Source of the DNA: Bacteroidota bacterium
GTDB lineage: Bacteria > Bacteroidota > Bacteroidia > B-17B0 > Aurantibacillaceae
Direction: 5' to 3'
Assembly (NCBI GenBank): GCA_013288015.1
Contig: JABDCR010000010.1
Coordinates: 20,437 to 66,566 of the forward strand
Length of the DNA stretch: 46,130 nucleotides
Positions within the stretch are counted from its first letter, which is position 1. Each line of letters begins with the position of its first letter. Under the pieces are notes generated by a model, which was given only the letters and a program-made list of their open reading frames with translations, did not search any database and was not told the DNA's origin. The position numbers and the translations under genes were made by a program. Positions 1 to 8,796 of the stretch are shown piece by piece.

Positions 1-410
1 GATTTTACAGGTAAAATATCATTATTATAAAAGAAAAGAAATCGGTTTGCTGTTTCCATGCTTACAGCAGATTTGCCGTAAATAAAATTGCGGATTTTAA
101 GCAGTAACATAATTTTAACTACATCTTGCGGAACTTCTTCCCCTAAACCGCAAGCGTGCGATTTCACAAGGTTTTCTTGTAATTGTTGTAGTTCATCGTT
201 CGGGATAATAACATTACAAAGCGAACCAAAACCTGTATTTACACCATAAATGGGCTCTTTTTGAGTGGCCTGTTTTTTATCTAAATAAGCGCGACAGGTT
301 TTTATATTTTTAATAGCATCATTAGAAAACTCAAGTTTTGAATTACTTGTTACAATTTTTTCGATATCAGAAATGCTAATGTGCTTTTTTGGATTTAAGG
401 TAAAAATCAT
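1..410 (-). CDS. hutH: Histidine ammonia-lyase, N-terminal part (cut by window edge)
   Basis: Reading the minus strand from the ATG at 410-408 gives 136 codons that stay open to the window edge. The translation contains YGVNTGFGSL, the N-terminal signature of histidine/phenylalanine ammonia-lyases, followed by LQENLVKSHACGLGEEVP and LLLKIRNFIYGKSAVS, which match the HutH order. The enzyme deaminates L-histidine to urocanate in the cytoplasm, the first step of histidine degradation. The MIO-forming Ala-Ser-Gly segment lies further downstream and is outside the window, so catalytic competence cannot be judged. A good -7 box (TACCTTTG on the minus strand, 415-422) sits only about 5 nt before the ATG, so the mRNA would be nearly leaderless. 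It is divergent from the YfhO-like gene. PAL-family relatives such as tyrosine aminomutase share this motif, but HutH is the default reading. Confidence 0.9.
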   Translation of the reverse strand, partial: MIFTLNPKKHISISDIEKIVTSNSKLEFSNDAIKNIKTCRAYLDKKQATQKEPIYGVNTGFGSLCNVIIPNDELQQLQENLVKSHACGLGEEVPQDVVKIMLLLKIRNFIYGKSAVSMETANRFLFFYNNDILPVK

Positions 411-414
411 ACCG

Positions 415-422
415 CAAAGGTA
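415..422 (-). promoter_or_regulatory. -7 promoter box of hutH
   Basis: The minus strand reads TACCTTTG, a full match to the Bacteroidota -7 consensus TAnnTTTG, 5 nt before the hutH ATG. No clear -33 TTTG is visible. The implied start site is at or within a few bases of the start codon. Confidence 0.5.
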
Positions 423-483
423 AAATTATTATAGAAGTGAAGGGAGAAATCAGCGCGATACTTTCTACTTTCACTACTATTTT

Positions 484-491
484 TATCTTTG
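484..491 (+). promoter_or_regulatory. -7 promoter box of the YfhO-family gene
   Basis: TATCTTTG is a full match to TAnnTTTG. It lies 86 nt before the ATG at 578, giving a leader of about 80 nt with no evident hairpin or riboswitch. Confidence 0.5.
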
Positions 492-577
492 TGCACATTC
501 AGAAAAATTGTTATTTAATTTCTAATTCTATCCCAATCGTTCTGATGCTAAAGAAGAGATTTTCAATTAAATAGTTA

Positions 578-3013
578 ATGAAAAAAAACAAAGAAAATAA
601 ACCAATCTCAAAAATAAAGGAACAAACTGCCGAATTACAATCAGCTACAGCAACTGTTTTTGATAAGTACGCCTTTCAGATTGCTTTTGGGTTAATTGCC
701 TTAATTGGGTTTATAATTTTTAAGGATTATCTTCTTTTTAATAAAATGTTTTTGTTTAAGGATATAGGAAGTGATACGTTAAATGGCTCCTATCCACTTA
801 TGTATAATACTGCTGAATATCTGCATCAATTTGGTTTCCCTTCTTGGAGTTTTAGTTACGGTATGGGAGGAAATATTTTGTCTCTTTGGCTACGTGATCC
901 TTTCGATATTTTATTATATATAGCTGGCAAAGATCATATTATCCAATTAATTCCATACAAAGAGTATTTAAAAGTTGTTTTGGGCGGCATAACTTTTTTT
1001 ATGTATCTAAGGCTTGCTGTAAAAGATTCATTTACGTGTATAGTAGGAAGTTTACTTTTTGCCTTTAGTGGATTCATGATTATTGGTAGTTGTTGGTACA
1101 TTTTTTCATACGAAGCTTTTAACGTTGCTTTGTTATTACTTGCCTTCGAAAAACTATATCAGCAAAACAAAGGTTATTTATTCCCTTTATCACTAGCCAT
1201 TATTGCTGCCTCTCAACCATTCAATTTATATGTATATGGGTTATTTCTATTAATCTATACGATTTTAAGATATTTTGAAGATGGGAAAAACACATCGTTT
1301 AAACCGCTCTTTGTTTTAATTGGAAAAATGGCAGGACTTGGTGTGCTGGCCTTATTAATGAGTGCCATTTTTTCGATCCCCGATATTGTTCAATTATTAG
1401 AGAGTCCGAGGGGCAGTGGAAGCAGCTCTTATTTTGATACACTTAGTTCAAAATCTATTTTTGGATTTGAGCAAAGCATACACAATAAGACTTTTTTATC
1501 GCGACTTTTTTCAAATGACTTAATGGGCACCGGTGTTAATTTTAAGGGTTGGCAAAATTATCTAGAAGCACCTATAGTTTATTGTGGAATTTTAAGTCTT
1601 GTTTTACTATCGCAGGTTTTTACTTCACAAGAAAAAAAGAAAAAAAGATACTATTTAATATTTCTTTTAATCTTTATCATACCTGTTATTTTTCCTTATT
1701 TCAGATACGCTTTTTGGTTATTTACCGGTGATTATTACAGAGCTTTTTCTTTCTTTGTTGCATTGGCCATCCTATATGTTGGATTACAAACTCTTAAGTC
1801 ATTAAATAGTGGGGCACAAAAAATAAATGCCATTTCTTTAGGTTTTGGAAGCCTTTTACTGCTTTTAATACTTGCTTCTACAACATTAGATGAAATTAAA
1901 AGTAAAACTGTTTTTACAATAGCGCTTTTTATGATTATTGCTTATACAGTTTCAATATTATTATTGCCAAATGCTAAATACAAAAGAACAATTCAGTACG
2001 TTTTAATCTTTCTCTTGGTTATTGAACTAAGTTATATGGGGTATCTCCCTACTAATAACCGCAGGGCCGTTACCGCACAAGAAATGAAACAAAAAATTGG
2101 GTATAACGATTATTCTGTAGAGGCAGTAGCTTTTATTAAAAATAAAGACAAAAGTTTTTTTAGGATAGACAAAAATTATTTCTCTTCTCCAGCCATGCAT
2201 GGTAGTTTAAATGATGGAATGGCGCAGGGATATTATGGAACATCTTCATACCACTCCTTTAATCAATTGAATTATATAAACTTTATGAAAGAAACCGGGG
2301 TTATAAACCCCGGTAATGAATTAGAGACACGTTGGGTAAATGGATTGATAGCCAGACCATTATTAGAGGATTTGTGTTCTGTAAAATATGCTTTACTTAG
2401 AAACAGCAATGATGGTAGCTGGAAAGCCATGTATGACTCCTTAACACAATTTTCAGATATAAAAGTACTACGTAATAAATTTGCGTTACCACTTGGCTTT
2501 ACCTACAATACATACATGACTCAAACTGATTATAAAAAAATTAAAAAAACACTTCAAGATGTTTCTTTGATACAATCGGTTTTTGTTGCTGATTCTTTGC
2601 AAAATTCAGTTTCCGGTATACAAAAATACAATGGCATCGATTCAAACATTGTTTATACCATTGATAAACTTGGTTCAGATATTGCATCACGCAAAAAAGA
2701 CACTCTTGCAATTTCAGAGTTTTTACCAACTCATATTAAAGGAAATATTGATTTAAAAGAGAAAAAAATATTATTCCTTTCAATCCCCTTTGATAAATCA
2801 TGGGCTGCTAAAGTAAACGGAACAGACCAAAAGATGTTTATTATTGATGGCGGTATGAGTGGGTTATTACTTGATAAAGGAAATAATACTGTTGAACTCC
2901 AGTTTACATCAAGATATTTTAAACTATCGCTTATAACAACTCTCTTATCTATGTTAGCTTACATAACTTGGGTGGTTATAGGAACTATAAAAGATAGAAA
3001 AGCTACGGCATAG
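578..3013 (+). CDS. YfhO-family polytopic membrane protein (GT-C-like glycosyltransferase)
   Basis: 811 aa. A short lysine-rich cytoplasmic N-terminus is followed by about a dozen hydrophobic segments up to roughly residue 490, a hydrophilic, probably extracytoplasmic domain (about 500-780) and a last membrane helix near 785-805. The first loop has FKDIGSDTLNGSYPLMYN and then SWSFSYGMGGNILSLW, the pattern seen after the first helix in YfhO proteins, where acidic residues of GT-C enzymes sit. In Bacillus, YfhO transfers a sugar from undecaprenyl phosphate to teichoic acid and works with the GT2 enzyme CsbB. A CsbB/DPM1-like GT2 is encoded at 5109-5861 in the facing operon, so a role as the outer-face transferase for that sugar is a reasonable inference; acceptor unknown. 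Its stop is 2 nt from the stop of the facing aminotransferase, with no terminator between. Confidence 0.8.
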   Translation: MKKNKENKPISKIKEQTAELQSATATVFDKYAFQIAFGLIALIGFIIFKDYLLFNKMFLFKDIGSDTLNGSYPLMYNTAEYLHQFGFPSWSFSYGMGGNILSLWLRDPFDILLYIAGKDHIIQLIPYKEYLKVVLGGITFFMYLRLAVKDSFTCIVGSLLFAFSGFMIIGSCWYIFSYEAFNVALLLLAFEKLYQQNKGYLFPLSLAIIAASQPFNLYVYGLFLLIYTILRYFEDGKNTSFKPLFVLIGKMAGLGVLALLMSAIFSIPDIVQLLESPRGSGSSSYFDTLSSKSIFGFEQSIHNKTFLSRLFSNDLMGTGVNFKGWQNYLEAPIVYCGILSLVLLSQVFTSQEKKKKRYYLIFLLIFIIPVIFPYFRYAFWLFTGDYYRAFSFFVALAILYVGLQTLKSLNSGAQKINAISLGFGSLLLLLILASTTLDEIKSKTVFTIALFMIIAYTVSILLLPNAKYKRTIQYVLIFLLVIELSYMGYLPTNNRRAVTAQEMKQKIGYNDYSVEAVAFIKNKDKSFFRIDKNYFSSPAMHGSLNDGMAQGYYGTSSYHSFNQLNYINFMKETGVINPGNELETRWVNGLIARPLLEDLCSVKYALLRNSNDGSWKAMYDSLTQFSDIKVLRNKFALPLGFTYNTYMTQTDYKKIKKTLQDVSLIQSVFVADSLQNSVSGIQKYNGIDSNIVYTIDKLGSDIASRKKDTLAISEFLPTHIKGNIDLKEKKILFLSIPFDKSWAAKVNGTDQKMFIIDGGMSGLLLDKGNNTVELQFTSRYFKLSLITTLLSMLAYITWVVIGTIKDRKATA

Positions 3014-3015
3014 TT

Positions 3016-4140
3016 CTATATTAGTAATGCCTTAACTGCATTTATTAATGAATTTACGTCTTCTTCTTGCATTGGGTAATACAAAGGTAAAACAACACTA
3101 TTATCTGAATAATATTCGCTTTGAGGAAGTGAAAGTCCTTTACACTCATTTTTGTATGCTGTTTCTCTATGCGCTGTCATGATGCCTCGACGGGTAGATA
3201 TGCCTTTTTCAAGCATTTGTTCCATAAAAGCATTGCGATCAATTTTTGCACCCTGCTTTAATAAAATAACATACGATTGATAATTAGTAAAATAACCTTC
3301 TTTTTCGTAAGGCAATTGTATGTTTGGTATAGCTTTAAATGCTTCGTTATATTTAGCGGCAATCTTTCTTCTTTCAGAAATAATAAAATCTAATTTCTCT
3401 AATTGTTTAATGCCAACTGCCGCTTGAAAATCAGTCATACGGTAATTATAACCTACTTCCAAATGGTCTTCAAAAATTATTTTTCCGGCAGTATGCCTTT
3501 CCCTATCATTAACCGACATGGCATGTTGGCGCAATAATTTTATTCGTTTATAAAAATCTTCGCGCGTAGTAGTAATCATCCCTCCATCGCCAGTAGTTAT
3601 AACCTTACGTGGATGAAATGAAAAACAAACCAAATCTGAATGGTAACCAATTTTTTTATTTTTATATGCCGAGCCTATAGCACATGCTGCATCTTCAATT
3701 AAAAGTAATTTATGTTTATCACACAAAGTTCTAAAAGCATCAATATCAGCGGGCATTCCAATTTGGTGTACTAATAAAATTGCCTTTGTTTTTGATGTAA
3801 TTCTTTTTTCAACATCATTTATATCTAAATTATATTGATCGTTTACTTCTGCAAAAACTGGTATTGCACTTACATATTTAATGCAGTTAGCACTGGCAAC
3901 ATAACTCATGCTCGGGCATATTACTTCGTCTCCTTCTTTTACCCCTGCTACAATCATTGCTAAATGCAAAGCAGTGGTACAGTTAGAAACAGCCACAGCA
4001 TATTTTGCCCCTGTATAAGCAGCAAATTTTTCTTCAAACTCCTGCACACGAGGTCCTTGTGTTACCCATCCACTTAAAATAGTGTCGTAAGCACTTTGAG
4101 CTTCATCCTTTGTTAAATATGGTTTTGCTATTGGAATCAT
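3016..4140 (-). CDS. DegT/DnrJ/EryC1/StrS-family PLP sugar aminotransferase
   Basis: 374 aa, normal family length. It starts IPIAKPYL and has the GDEVICPSMSYVASAN block, the IEDAACAIGS segment whose Asp150 should contact the pyridine nitrogen, and FSFHPRKVITTGDGGM with Lys179 as the expected Schiff-base lysine. GYNYRMTDFQAA follows in the conserved C-terminal part. These cytoplasmic enzymes put an amino group on a keto-sugar nucleotide, usually from glutamate or glutamine; sugar and position cannot be read from sequence. Last gene of the sugar operon, 1 nt after the SDR gene. It resembles the 383-aa aminotransferase at 5863-7014 more than the WbpE-like one at 7687-8796 (shared HPRK(V/M)ITTG and (S/D)xxRH blocks), suggesting an old duplication. 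Confidence 0.88.
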   Translation of the reverse strand: MIPIAKPYLTKDEAQSAYDTILSGWVTQGPRVQEFEEKFAAYTGAKYAVAVSNCTTALHLAMIVAGVKEGDEVICPSMSYVASANCIKYVSAIPVFAEVNDQYNLDINDVEKRITSKTKAILLVHQIGMPADIDAFRTLCDKHKLLLIEDAACAIGSAYKNKKIGYHSDLVCFSFHPRKVITTGDGGMITTTREDFYKRIKLLRQHAMSVNDRERHTAGKIIFEDHLEVGYNYRMTDFQAAVGIKQLEKLDFIISERRKIAAKYNEAFKAIPNIQLPYEKEGYFTNYQSYVILLKQGAKIDRNAFMEQMLEKGISTRRGIMTAHRETAYKNECKGLSLPQSEYYSDNSVVLPLYYPMQEEDVNSLINAVKALLI

Positions 4141-4141
4141 T

Positions 4142-5116
4142 TTAGATTGTCTTTAATTTTTGTTTTTCGAAATACCAATTAGATAGTTCTTTTAATCCTT
4201 GTTCAAGAGAAATGCTCGGCTTATATCCGATTAATTTTTCCGCTTTCGATATATCGGCTAACCGTCTACTAACCGGATTAACTGTATTGACAGGCATATA
4301 AACCGGTTCAAGCTGACAGTTATTTACTTTTAATAGAGCTTCCAACATTTGTTTAAGGTTTGTTTCTACCTGGTCACCAACATTAAACACTTCGTCGTCT
4401 GCATCGCTAAGAAGACTTAATATATTAGCATGTGCAATATCTTTTACATGTACAAAATCCATGCTATCACTGCCATCGCCAAAAATTGCCGGTTGTTTTT
4501 TATCACGAACACAATCCAACCATTTTATCATTACTTCGGTATATTTTCCATCAGTATCCATTCGTGCACCATACACGTTAAAATAGCGCAGGGCAACATA
4601 CGAAAGACCATACATAAATTTATAACTTCTGAATAACTGCTCGCCCCACAATTTTGCCCCACCGTAAAATGTTTGATTATCATACGGATTATCTGTTTCA
4701 GGAGTTGGGAAATGTTGCGCCAAGCCATAAACAGAAGCACTAGAACTATAAATTACTTTTTTTACTTTGTATTTTACGCAGAGTTGTGCCACATCAAAAG
4801 AAGCCTGTAACATAACACCAAAACCTTCCTCCGGGTTAGCTGCACACGAATTTATACGTAAGGCTGCCATGTGAAAAACATAATCTGCTTGCGAAATACA
4901 TTTTTCAAGCAATTCTTTGTTTCTAATGTCGCCTTCAATAAATTCAACTCGCGCATCGCCAATAAATCCTTTCATATTTTCATGACTGCCGCGAATTAAA
5001 TTATCGAGGATGATAATTTTTTTAGGATTATGCGTTAGCAACTCTTCAGTTACATAAGAGCCAATAAAGCCCGCACCCCCACTCACAAAAATGGTACTAT
5101 TCGTAATTTTATTCAT
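4142..5116 (-). CDS. NAD-dependent sugar epimerase/dehydratase (extended SDR)
   Basis: 324 aa. The N-terminus has the Rossmann motif SGGAGFIGSYV, then GDIRNKELLEKC (adenine-ring Asp) and FHMAALR. The active site shows YSSSASVYG with the catalytic Ser region, and YGGAKLWGE as YxxxK. FGDGSDSMDFVHVKDIA is typical of UDP-glucose 4-epimerase and dTDP-glucose 4,6-dehydratase relatives. The enzyme acts on a nucleotide sugar in the cytoplasm; 4-epimerisation is the simplest guess, since the Asp-Glu pair after the catalytic Ser/Thr that marks 4,6-dehydratases is not seen. Its start overlaps the end of the glycosyltransferase gene by 8 nt, and the downstream aminotransferase follows after 1 nt, so these are translationally linked and may act in one branch. 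Confidence 0.85.
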   Translation of the reverse strand: MNKITNSTIFVSGGAGFIGSYVTEELLTHNPKKIIILDNLIRGSHENMKGFIGDARVEFIEGDIRNKELLEKCISQADYVFHMAALRINSCAANPEEGFGVMLQASFDVAQLCVKYKVKKVIYSSSASVYGLAQHFPTPETDNPYDNQTFYGGAKLWGEQLFRSYKFMYGLSYVALRYFNVYGARMDTDGKYTEVMIKWLDCVRDKKQPAIFGDGSDSMDFVHVKDIAHANILSLLSDADDEVFNVGDQVETNLKQMLEALLKVNNCQLEPVYMPVNTVNPVSRRLADISKAEKLIGYKPSISLEQGLKELSNWYFEKQKLKTI

Positions 5117-5861
5117 TTAATTTAACTTTTGCGTGTTTGTTTATTCCTATCCAAAGTAAATAACGAAAACGAAACATATCGTAAATCGTCCATAAAATAT
5201 CATGTACTTTACCAAGCGAACCAGTTCCTACTTTTCTTTCCTGAAATTCGGCATCAACAGTTTTTATTTTCATATTCAAACAGCGTGCCCGTATAATCAT
5301 TTCGGGCGTTGTAAAAGCAGGACTTTTAGCAAGCGGGAGTATTTTATTAATTATTTCTCGTCGATAAATTTGTGTAAAATTCATATCCTTAAAACCGCTG
5401 GTAAGAAAAGGGAAAAGCACTTTACGAAGCAATATGTTTACGTTTGATGTAAGTAATCTCCAAGAGGTTGCCCCCGAATATTTTTTTCTTTCAAGAACAA
5501 GCACATCAATGTCTCCGATATTTTCTAAATGCGTTTTTATTTCAGAAGGTTTAAGAGGTAAATCAATTCCGTTATGAACTGTATATGCTTTTGTAGCCAT
5601 TGCATGGCCACGCTGAACAGACACGCCCTGATTTAAGTTAATGTAGTTAGGAATTAATTTAATACGTGGATGGCTGGAGAAAAATTCAACTAAAATATTT
5701 TGGGTTCCATCTCTACTTCCGTCATTAATAATTATCAATTCAAAATCTTCAAAATCATTTTCAAGGGAAACAAGGCAATCCTCAATAGCAGCTTTCACAA
5801 TTTTTTCTTCGTTGTAAATTGGTATAATTAAGCTAAGACTTTTTGTACACTTGCCACTCAT
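5109..5861 (-). CDS. Family 2 glycosyltransferase, DPM1/CsbB-like, without membrane anchor
   Basis: 250 aa. The GT2 nucleotide-binding start LSLIIPIYNEEKIV is followed by FELIIINDGSRDGTQ and a polyprenyl-phosphate-mannose-synthase-like order ending in FQERKVGTGSLG. The usual DAD/DxD position reads NGIDLPLKPSEI, so the metal-binding acidic pair is degenerate. No C-terminal membrane helices of the CsbB/GtrB kind are present. The likely job is charging a polyprenyl phosphate carrier or another membrane-near acceptor with the amino sugar made by the operon. The adjacent convergent gene encodes a YfhO-type protein, the known partner type of CsbB, which supports a lipid-linked donor. Packed between the 383-aa aminotransferase (1 nt) and the SDR (8-nt overlap). 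Substrate unknown. Confidence 0.8.
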   Translation of the reverse strand: MSGKCTKSLSLIIPIYNEEKIVKAAIEDCLVSLENDFEDFELIIINDGSRDGTQNILVEFFSSHPRIKLIPNYINLNQGVSVQRGHAMATKAYTVHNGIDLPLKPSEIKTHLENIGDIDVLVLERKKYSGATSWRLLTSNVNILLRKVLFPFLTSGFKDMNFTQIYRREIINKILPLAKSPAFTTPEMIIRARCLNMKIKTVDAEFQERKVGTGSLGKVHDILWTIYDMFRFRYLLWIGINKHAKVKLNE

Positions 5862-5862
5862 A

Positions 5863-7014
5863 TTAACTTATTAACGCTTGTTTTAAAGAGTTTACAATGT
5901 GTACTTGTTGTTCATGTGTTAGGCCAGGGAAAATCGGAATAAAGAAAGTGTTTTCGCCAACAAAACAACTTACCGGATAATCTTTGTCAGATATTTTTTC
6001 ATGATCAAAATAAGGCTCGTGATGTAAAGGTTGGATACCAAAACGACAAGAGATATTTTTTTCTGACATTACTTTTAAAACTTCAGCAACTGTTTTTTTA
6101 GATTTTTTTGTCAATGTTAAACAATAAGAAGACCATGCGTGCTCAGCATAAGCAGGAACAAAAGGGGTTTTAAGTTCTTCTATTTCTTTTAAAGAAGAAG
6201 TAAAAAAATCTGCCTGTTCTTTACGTTGTCTTAGTATTTCATCCATTTTATTCATTTGGATAATTCCTATAGTGGCTTGTACATCCGTCATACGATAATT
6301 ATATCCACTATCGTAATATTTTTGCAAAACCATTCCTTTTGCTTTATGTCTTTCTAAGTCAGAAACTGATGCCCCTGTAGCACGCAATATTCTTGCCTGA
6401 TCAGCAATATGCGCATCATCCGTAACTAGCATTCCACCTTCGCCGGTAGTAATCATTTTACGTGGATGAAAACTGAATGTAGTAGTTAAACCATTAGCAC
6501 CTAAAAATTTATTCTTGTACTTTCCTCCAAAAGCTGTTGCGGCATCATCAATAACTGCAATACCGTACTTAGATGCAATTTTACTAATTCTATCAATGTC
6601 GTTTGCCAAACCAATTTGATCTATACTAAGTATAGCTTTGGTTTTAGATGTAATTTTTGCTTCAATCAATTCCGGATTCATATTAAAAGTATCTGCATCT
6701 ATATCAACAAAAACCGGTTTTGCTCCTGCCATTACAACAGCATTTACATCTGCCATGCAAGTTGAGTCTGCTAAAATTATTTCATCACCATACTTAACAC
6801 CTGCAATTTTAAATGCTAAATGCATAGATGAAGTACAAGCATTTACTGCTACAGCGTGTTTTACACCTAAATATTTTGCAACAACATTTTCAAACTCCTG
6901 CACTTTTGGCCCTTGGCTTACCCAACCGCTATTAATTACATCGCGTAAAGCAAGCCATTCCTCATCGCCCAACCAGGGTTTCATTAAGGGTATTTGATTA
7001 TCGAATAAAGACAT
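5863..7014 (-). CDS. DegT/DnrJ/EryC1/StrS-family PLP sugar aminotransferase
   Basis: 383 aa. IPLMKPWLGDEEW opens the protein, with SGWVSQGPKVQEFE as in perosamine-synthetase-like enzymes. VIDDAATAFGG holds the PLP-pyridine Asp, and FSFHPRKMITTGEGGM carries the expected Schiff-base Lys186. SGYNYRMTDVQA matches the C-terminal conserved block. Like its sister at 3016-4140 it has a DLERHKAKG segment before that block. Expected role: amination of a keto-sugar nucleotide. It follows the PglD-like acyltransferase by 10 nt; an aminotransferase next to such an acyltransferase is the usual layout for making an N-acylated amino sugar, but in those pathways a 4,6-dehydratase is also needed and none is certain here. 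Confidence 0.88.
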   Translation of the reverse strand: MSLFDNQIPLMKPWLGDEEWLALRDVINSGWVSQGPKVQEFENVVAKYLGVKHAVAVNACTSSMHLAFKIAGVKYGDEIILADSTCMADVNAVVMAGAKPVFVDIDADTFNMNPELIEAKITSKTKAILSIDQIGLANDIDRISKIASKYGIAVIDDAATAFGGKYKNKFLGANGLTTTFSFHPRKMITTGEGGMLVTDDAHIADQARILRATGASVSDLERHKAKGMVLQKYYDSGYNYRMTDVQATIGIIQMNKMDEILRQRKEQADFFTSSLKEIEELKTPFVPAYAEHAWSSYCLTLTKKSKKTVAEVLKVMSEKNISCRFGIQPLHHEPYFDHEKISDKDYPVSCFVGENTFFIPIFPGLTHEQQVHIVNSLKQALIS

Positions 7015-7024
7015 ATCTTATTTT

Positions 7025-7687
7025 TTAAAGGGCCTTACCCCAGTCAAAATTTTTATCTACGCGTCCTTGTATTTTTGCAGGATTACCATAAACAATTTCA
7101 GAATCTAAAACGTTTTTTACAACAATGGCACCCATTCCTACAATTGCATTTTTTCCAATTTCTACCCTCGCTCTAACAATTGCGCCGGAAGAAATAAATG
7201 AATTAGTTTTAATATTTACTCTTCCACCAATGCATGCTCTGGGTGATATACAAGTGTATTCTTCAAGCAAACAATCATGTTCAACCACTGCACCTGTATT
7301 AATAATACAAAAATCTCCGATAGAAGTATTTGAATTAATAATTGCGCCTGCTCCTATCATTAAACCATCTCCGAGTTTACAAGAAGTCATTATTATTGAA
7401 CTTGGATGAATTGCACTTAAAAAATCTACATTACGAGCTTTAAGAGTTGTTACAATTTTTTTTCTTGTGTGTGGATTTCCAATAGCAATATGTATAGAAG
7501 CTTGTTTATCAATGGCAAGCATTGCTTCCATCCCTCCAATGACTTCAACCTCATTAATTTTTGTTTGCCATAAAGATTTATTCTCGTCAACAAAATAAAA
7601 TGTTCTCTCCGGAAATTGTGCCCTTAAAATATCCAACACAACTCTGCCCTGCGCACCACAACCAAAAATAAATCCCGGAGCTTGCAT
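7025..7687 (-). CDS. PglD/NeuD-like sugar O/N-acyltransferase (left-handed beta-helix)
   Basis: 220 aa. The N-terminal part has a PglD-type nucleotide-sugar-binding fold start, FGCGAQGRVVLDILRAQ, and VIGGMEAML. From about residue 95 come hexapeptide repeats (LGDGLMIGAGAIINSNTSI and following), with VEHDCLLEE containing the expected catalytic His, ending GNPAKIQGRV. Members use acetyl-CoA (sometimes other acyl-CoAs) to acylate an amino group (PglD) or a hydroxyl (NeuD) of a sugar. Its ATG overlaps the stop of the WbpE-like gene by 1 nt and the next aminotransferase follows after 10 nt, so it probably acylates an amine installed by one of these enzymes. N- versus O-acylation cannot be decided from the sequence. 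Confidence 0.82.
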   Translation of the reverse strand: MQAPGFIFGCGAQGRVVLDILRAQFPERTFYFVDENKSLWQTKINEVEVIGGMEAMLAIDKQASIHIAIGNPHTRKKIVTTLKARNVDFLSAIHPSSIIMTSCKLGDGLMIGAGAIINSNTSIGDFCIINTGAVVEHDCLLEEYTCISPRACIGGRVNIKTNSFISSGAIVRARVEIGKNAIVGMGAIVVKNVLDSEIVYGNPAKIQGRVDKNFDWGKAL

Positions 7688-8796
7688 TAATATTTATTAA
7701 TGATGTTTATTACATGGTTTACATCTTCATCACCCAACTCAGCATACATAGGTAAAGATATACAATGAGCCGCTAAATATTCTGAATTAGGACAATCGCC
7801 TACTTTATAATTTAAATGAGCATAAGCTTTTTGTAAATGGCAAGGAACAGGATAATGAAAACCAGGGTTAATTCCGTTAGATTGTAAATGCTTTAAAAAA
7901 GCATCTTTATCCTCAGTTGTAACAACAAACAAATGGTATATCGAATCTGCCCCTACTGGCTGTTGTTGCATTTTTATTTTAGGGTTTTTTATTTTGCTCA
8001 AATATTGCTTTGCAATTTCTCTACGGCGATTATTCCAGCCTTCTAAATATTTTAATTTAATAGTTAAAGACGCTCCTTCTAATCCTCCCATACGCATATT
8101 AAAGCCTAACTCATCGTGATAATAACGAACTGTACTACCATGGTTTCGCAGGCTTTGTAAGTGCTTATAATATTTTTCGTTATTGGTTGTAATGCCACCA
8201 CCTTCTCCACATGCCCCTAAATTTTTTCCCGGATAGAAACTAAAACAGGCCATTTCACCAAAACCACCAACGGTTTTGTTTTTGTAACGAGCACCCTGTG
8301 CCTGTGCAGCATCTTCAATTAAAAAGAGTTTGTGTTTATCGCCAATTGCTTTTACGGCTTCAACATCAAATGGCATTCCATACAAATGAACACCAATAAT
8401 TGCTTTTGTTTTAGGGGTAATTTTTTCTTCTATTTTTTTTGCATCAATCTCCCAAGTATCTTTATCACAATCAACAAAAACCGGAGCAGCTCCACTATAA
8501 GAAACTCCCCAGGCAGTTGCAATAAATGTATTGGCAGGTACAATTACTTCATCACCATGACCTATGCCTAAAGCAAGCATAGCAAGATGCAATGCAGATG
8601 TTCCATTATTTACACCTACACAATATTTTGTTTGGGTATAATTACAAAATGCTTTTTCAAACTCTTCTACAAAAGGCCCTCCTGAAAATGCTGTATTTTC
8701 ATAAACCTTTTCAAAGGCAGCAAAAATTTCTGCTTTGACTTGTTGGTGTTGTTTTTTTAAATCTAAACAATTGATGGTTGTACTTGTTGAATTCAT
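7687..8796 (-). CDS. wbpE: WbpE/WlbC-like UDP-3-keto-GlcNAcA 3-aminotransferase
   Basis: 369 aa. DegT-family enzyme with FSGGPFVEEFE, GVNNGTSALHLAM, GDEVIVPANTFIATAW, IEDAAQAQGA and FSFYPGKNLGACGEGG, where Lys191 is the expected PLP lysine. The YPGKNLGA(C/L)G(E/D)(G/A)G form is typical of 3-aminotransferases such as WbpE, FdtB and QdtB. It is directly preceded by WbpB-like and WbpD-like genes, overlapping the latter by 4 nt. In Pseudomonas and Bordetella these three together turn UDP-GlcNAcA into UDP-2,3-diacetamido-2,3-dideoxy-glucuronate; WbpE uses glutamate and its 2-oxoglutarate product recycles WbpB's NADH. That assignment rests on motifs plus context. Confidence 0.85.
   Translation of the reverse strand: MNSTSTTINCLDLKKQHQQVKAEIFAAFEKVYENTAFSGGPFVEEFEKAFCNYTQTKYCVGVNNGTSALHLAMLALGIGHGDEVIVPANTFIATAWGVSYSGAAPVFVDCDKDTWEIDAKKIEEKITPKTKAIIGVHLYGMPFDVEAVKAIGDKHKLFLIEDAAQAQGARYKNKTVGGFGEMACFSFYPGKNLGACGEGGGITTNNEKYYKHLQSLRNHGSTVRYYHDELGFNMRMGGLEGASLTIKLKYLEGWNNRRREIAKQYLSKIKNPKIKMQQQPVGADSIYHLFVVTTEDKDAFLKHLQSNGINPGFHYPVPCHLQKAYAHLNYKVGDCPNSEYLAAHCISLPMYAELGDEDVNHVINIINKY

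Noticed and set aside
3011-3018. Terminator between the YfhO gene and the facing aminotransferase gene
   Set aside because: Only 2 nt separate the stops and no hairpin is visible; the genes simply converge.
6638-6997. 119-aa plus-strand open frame inside the aminotransferase gene
   Set aside because: Antisense shadow of a well supported gene on the other strand; same for the other short overlapping frames, such as 20017-20394 and 38574-39149.
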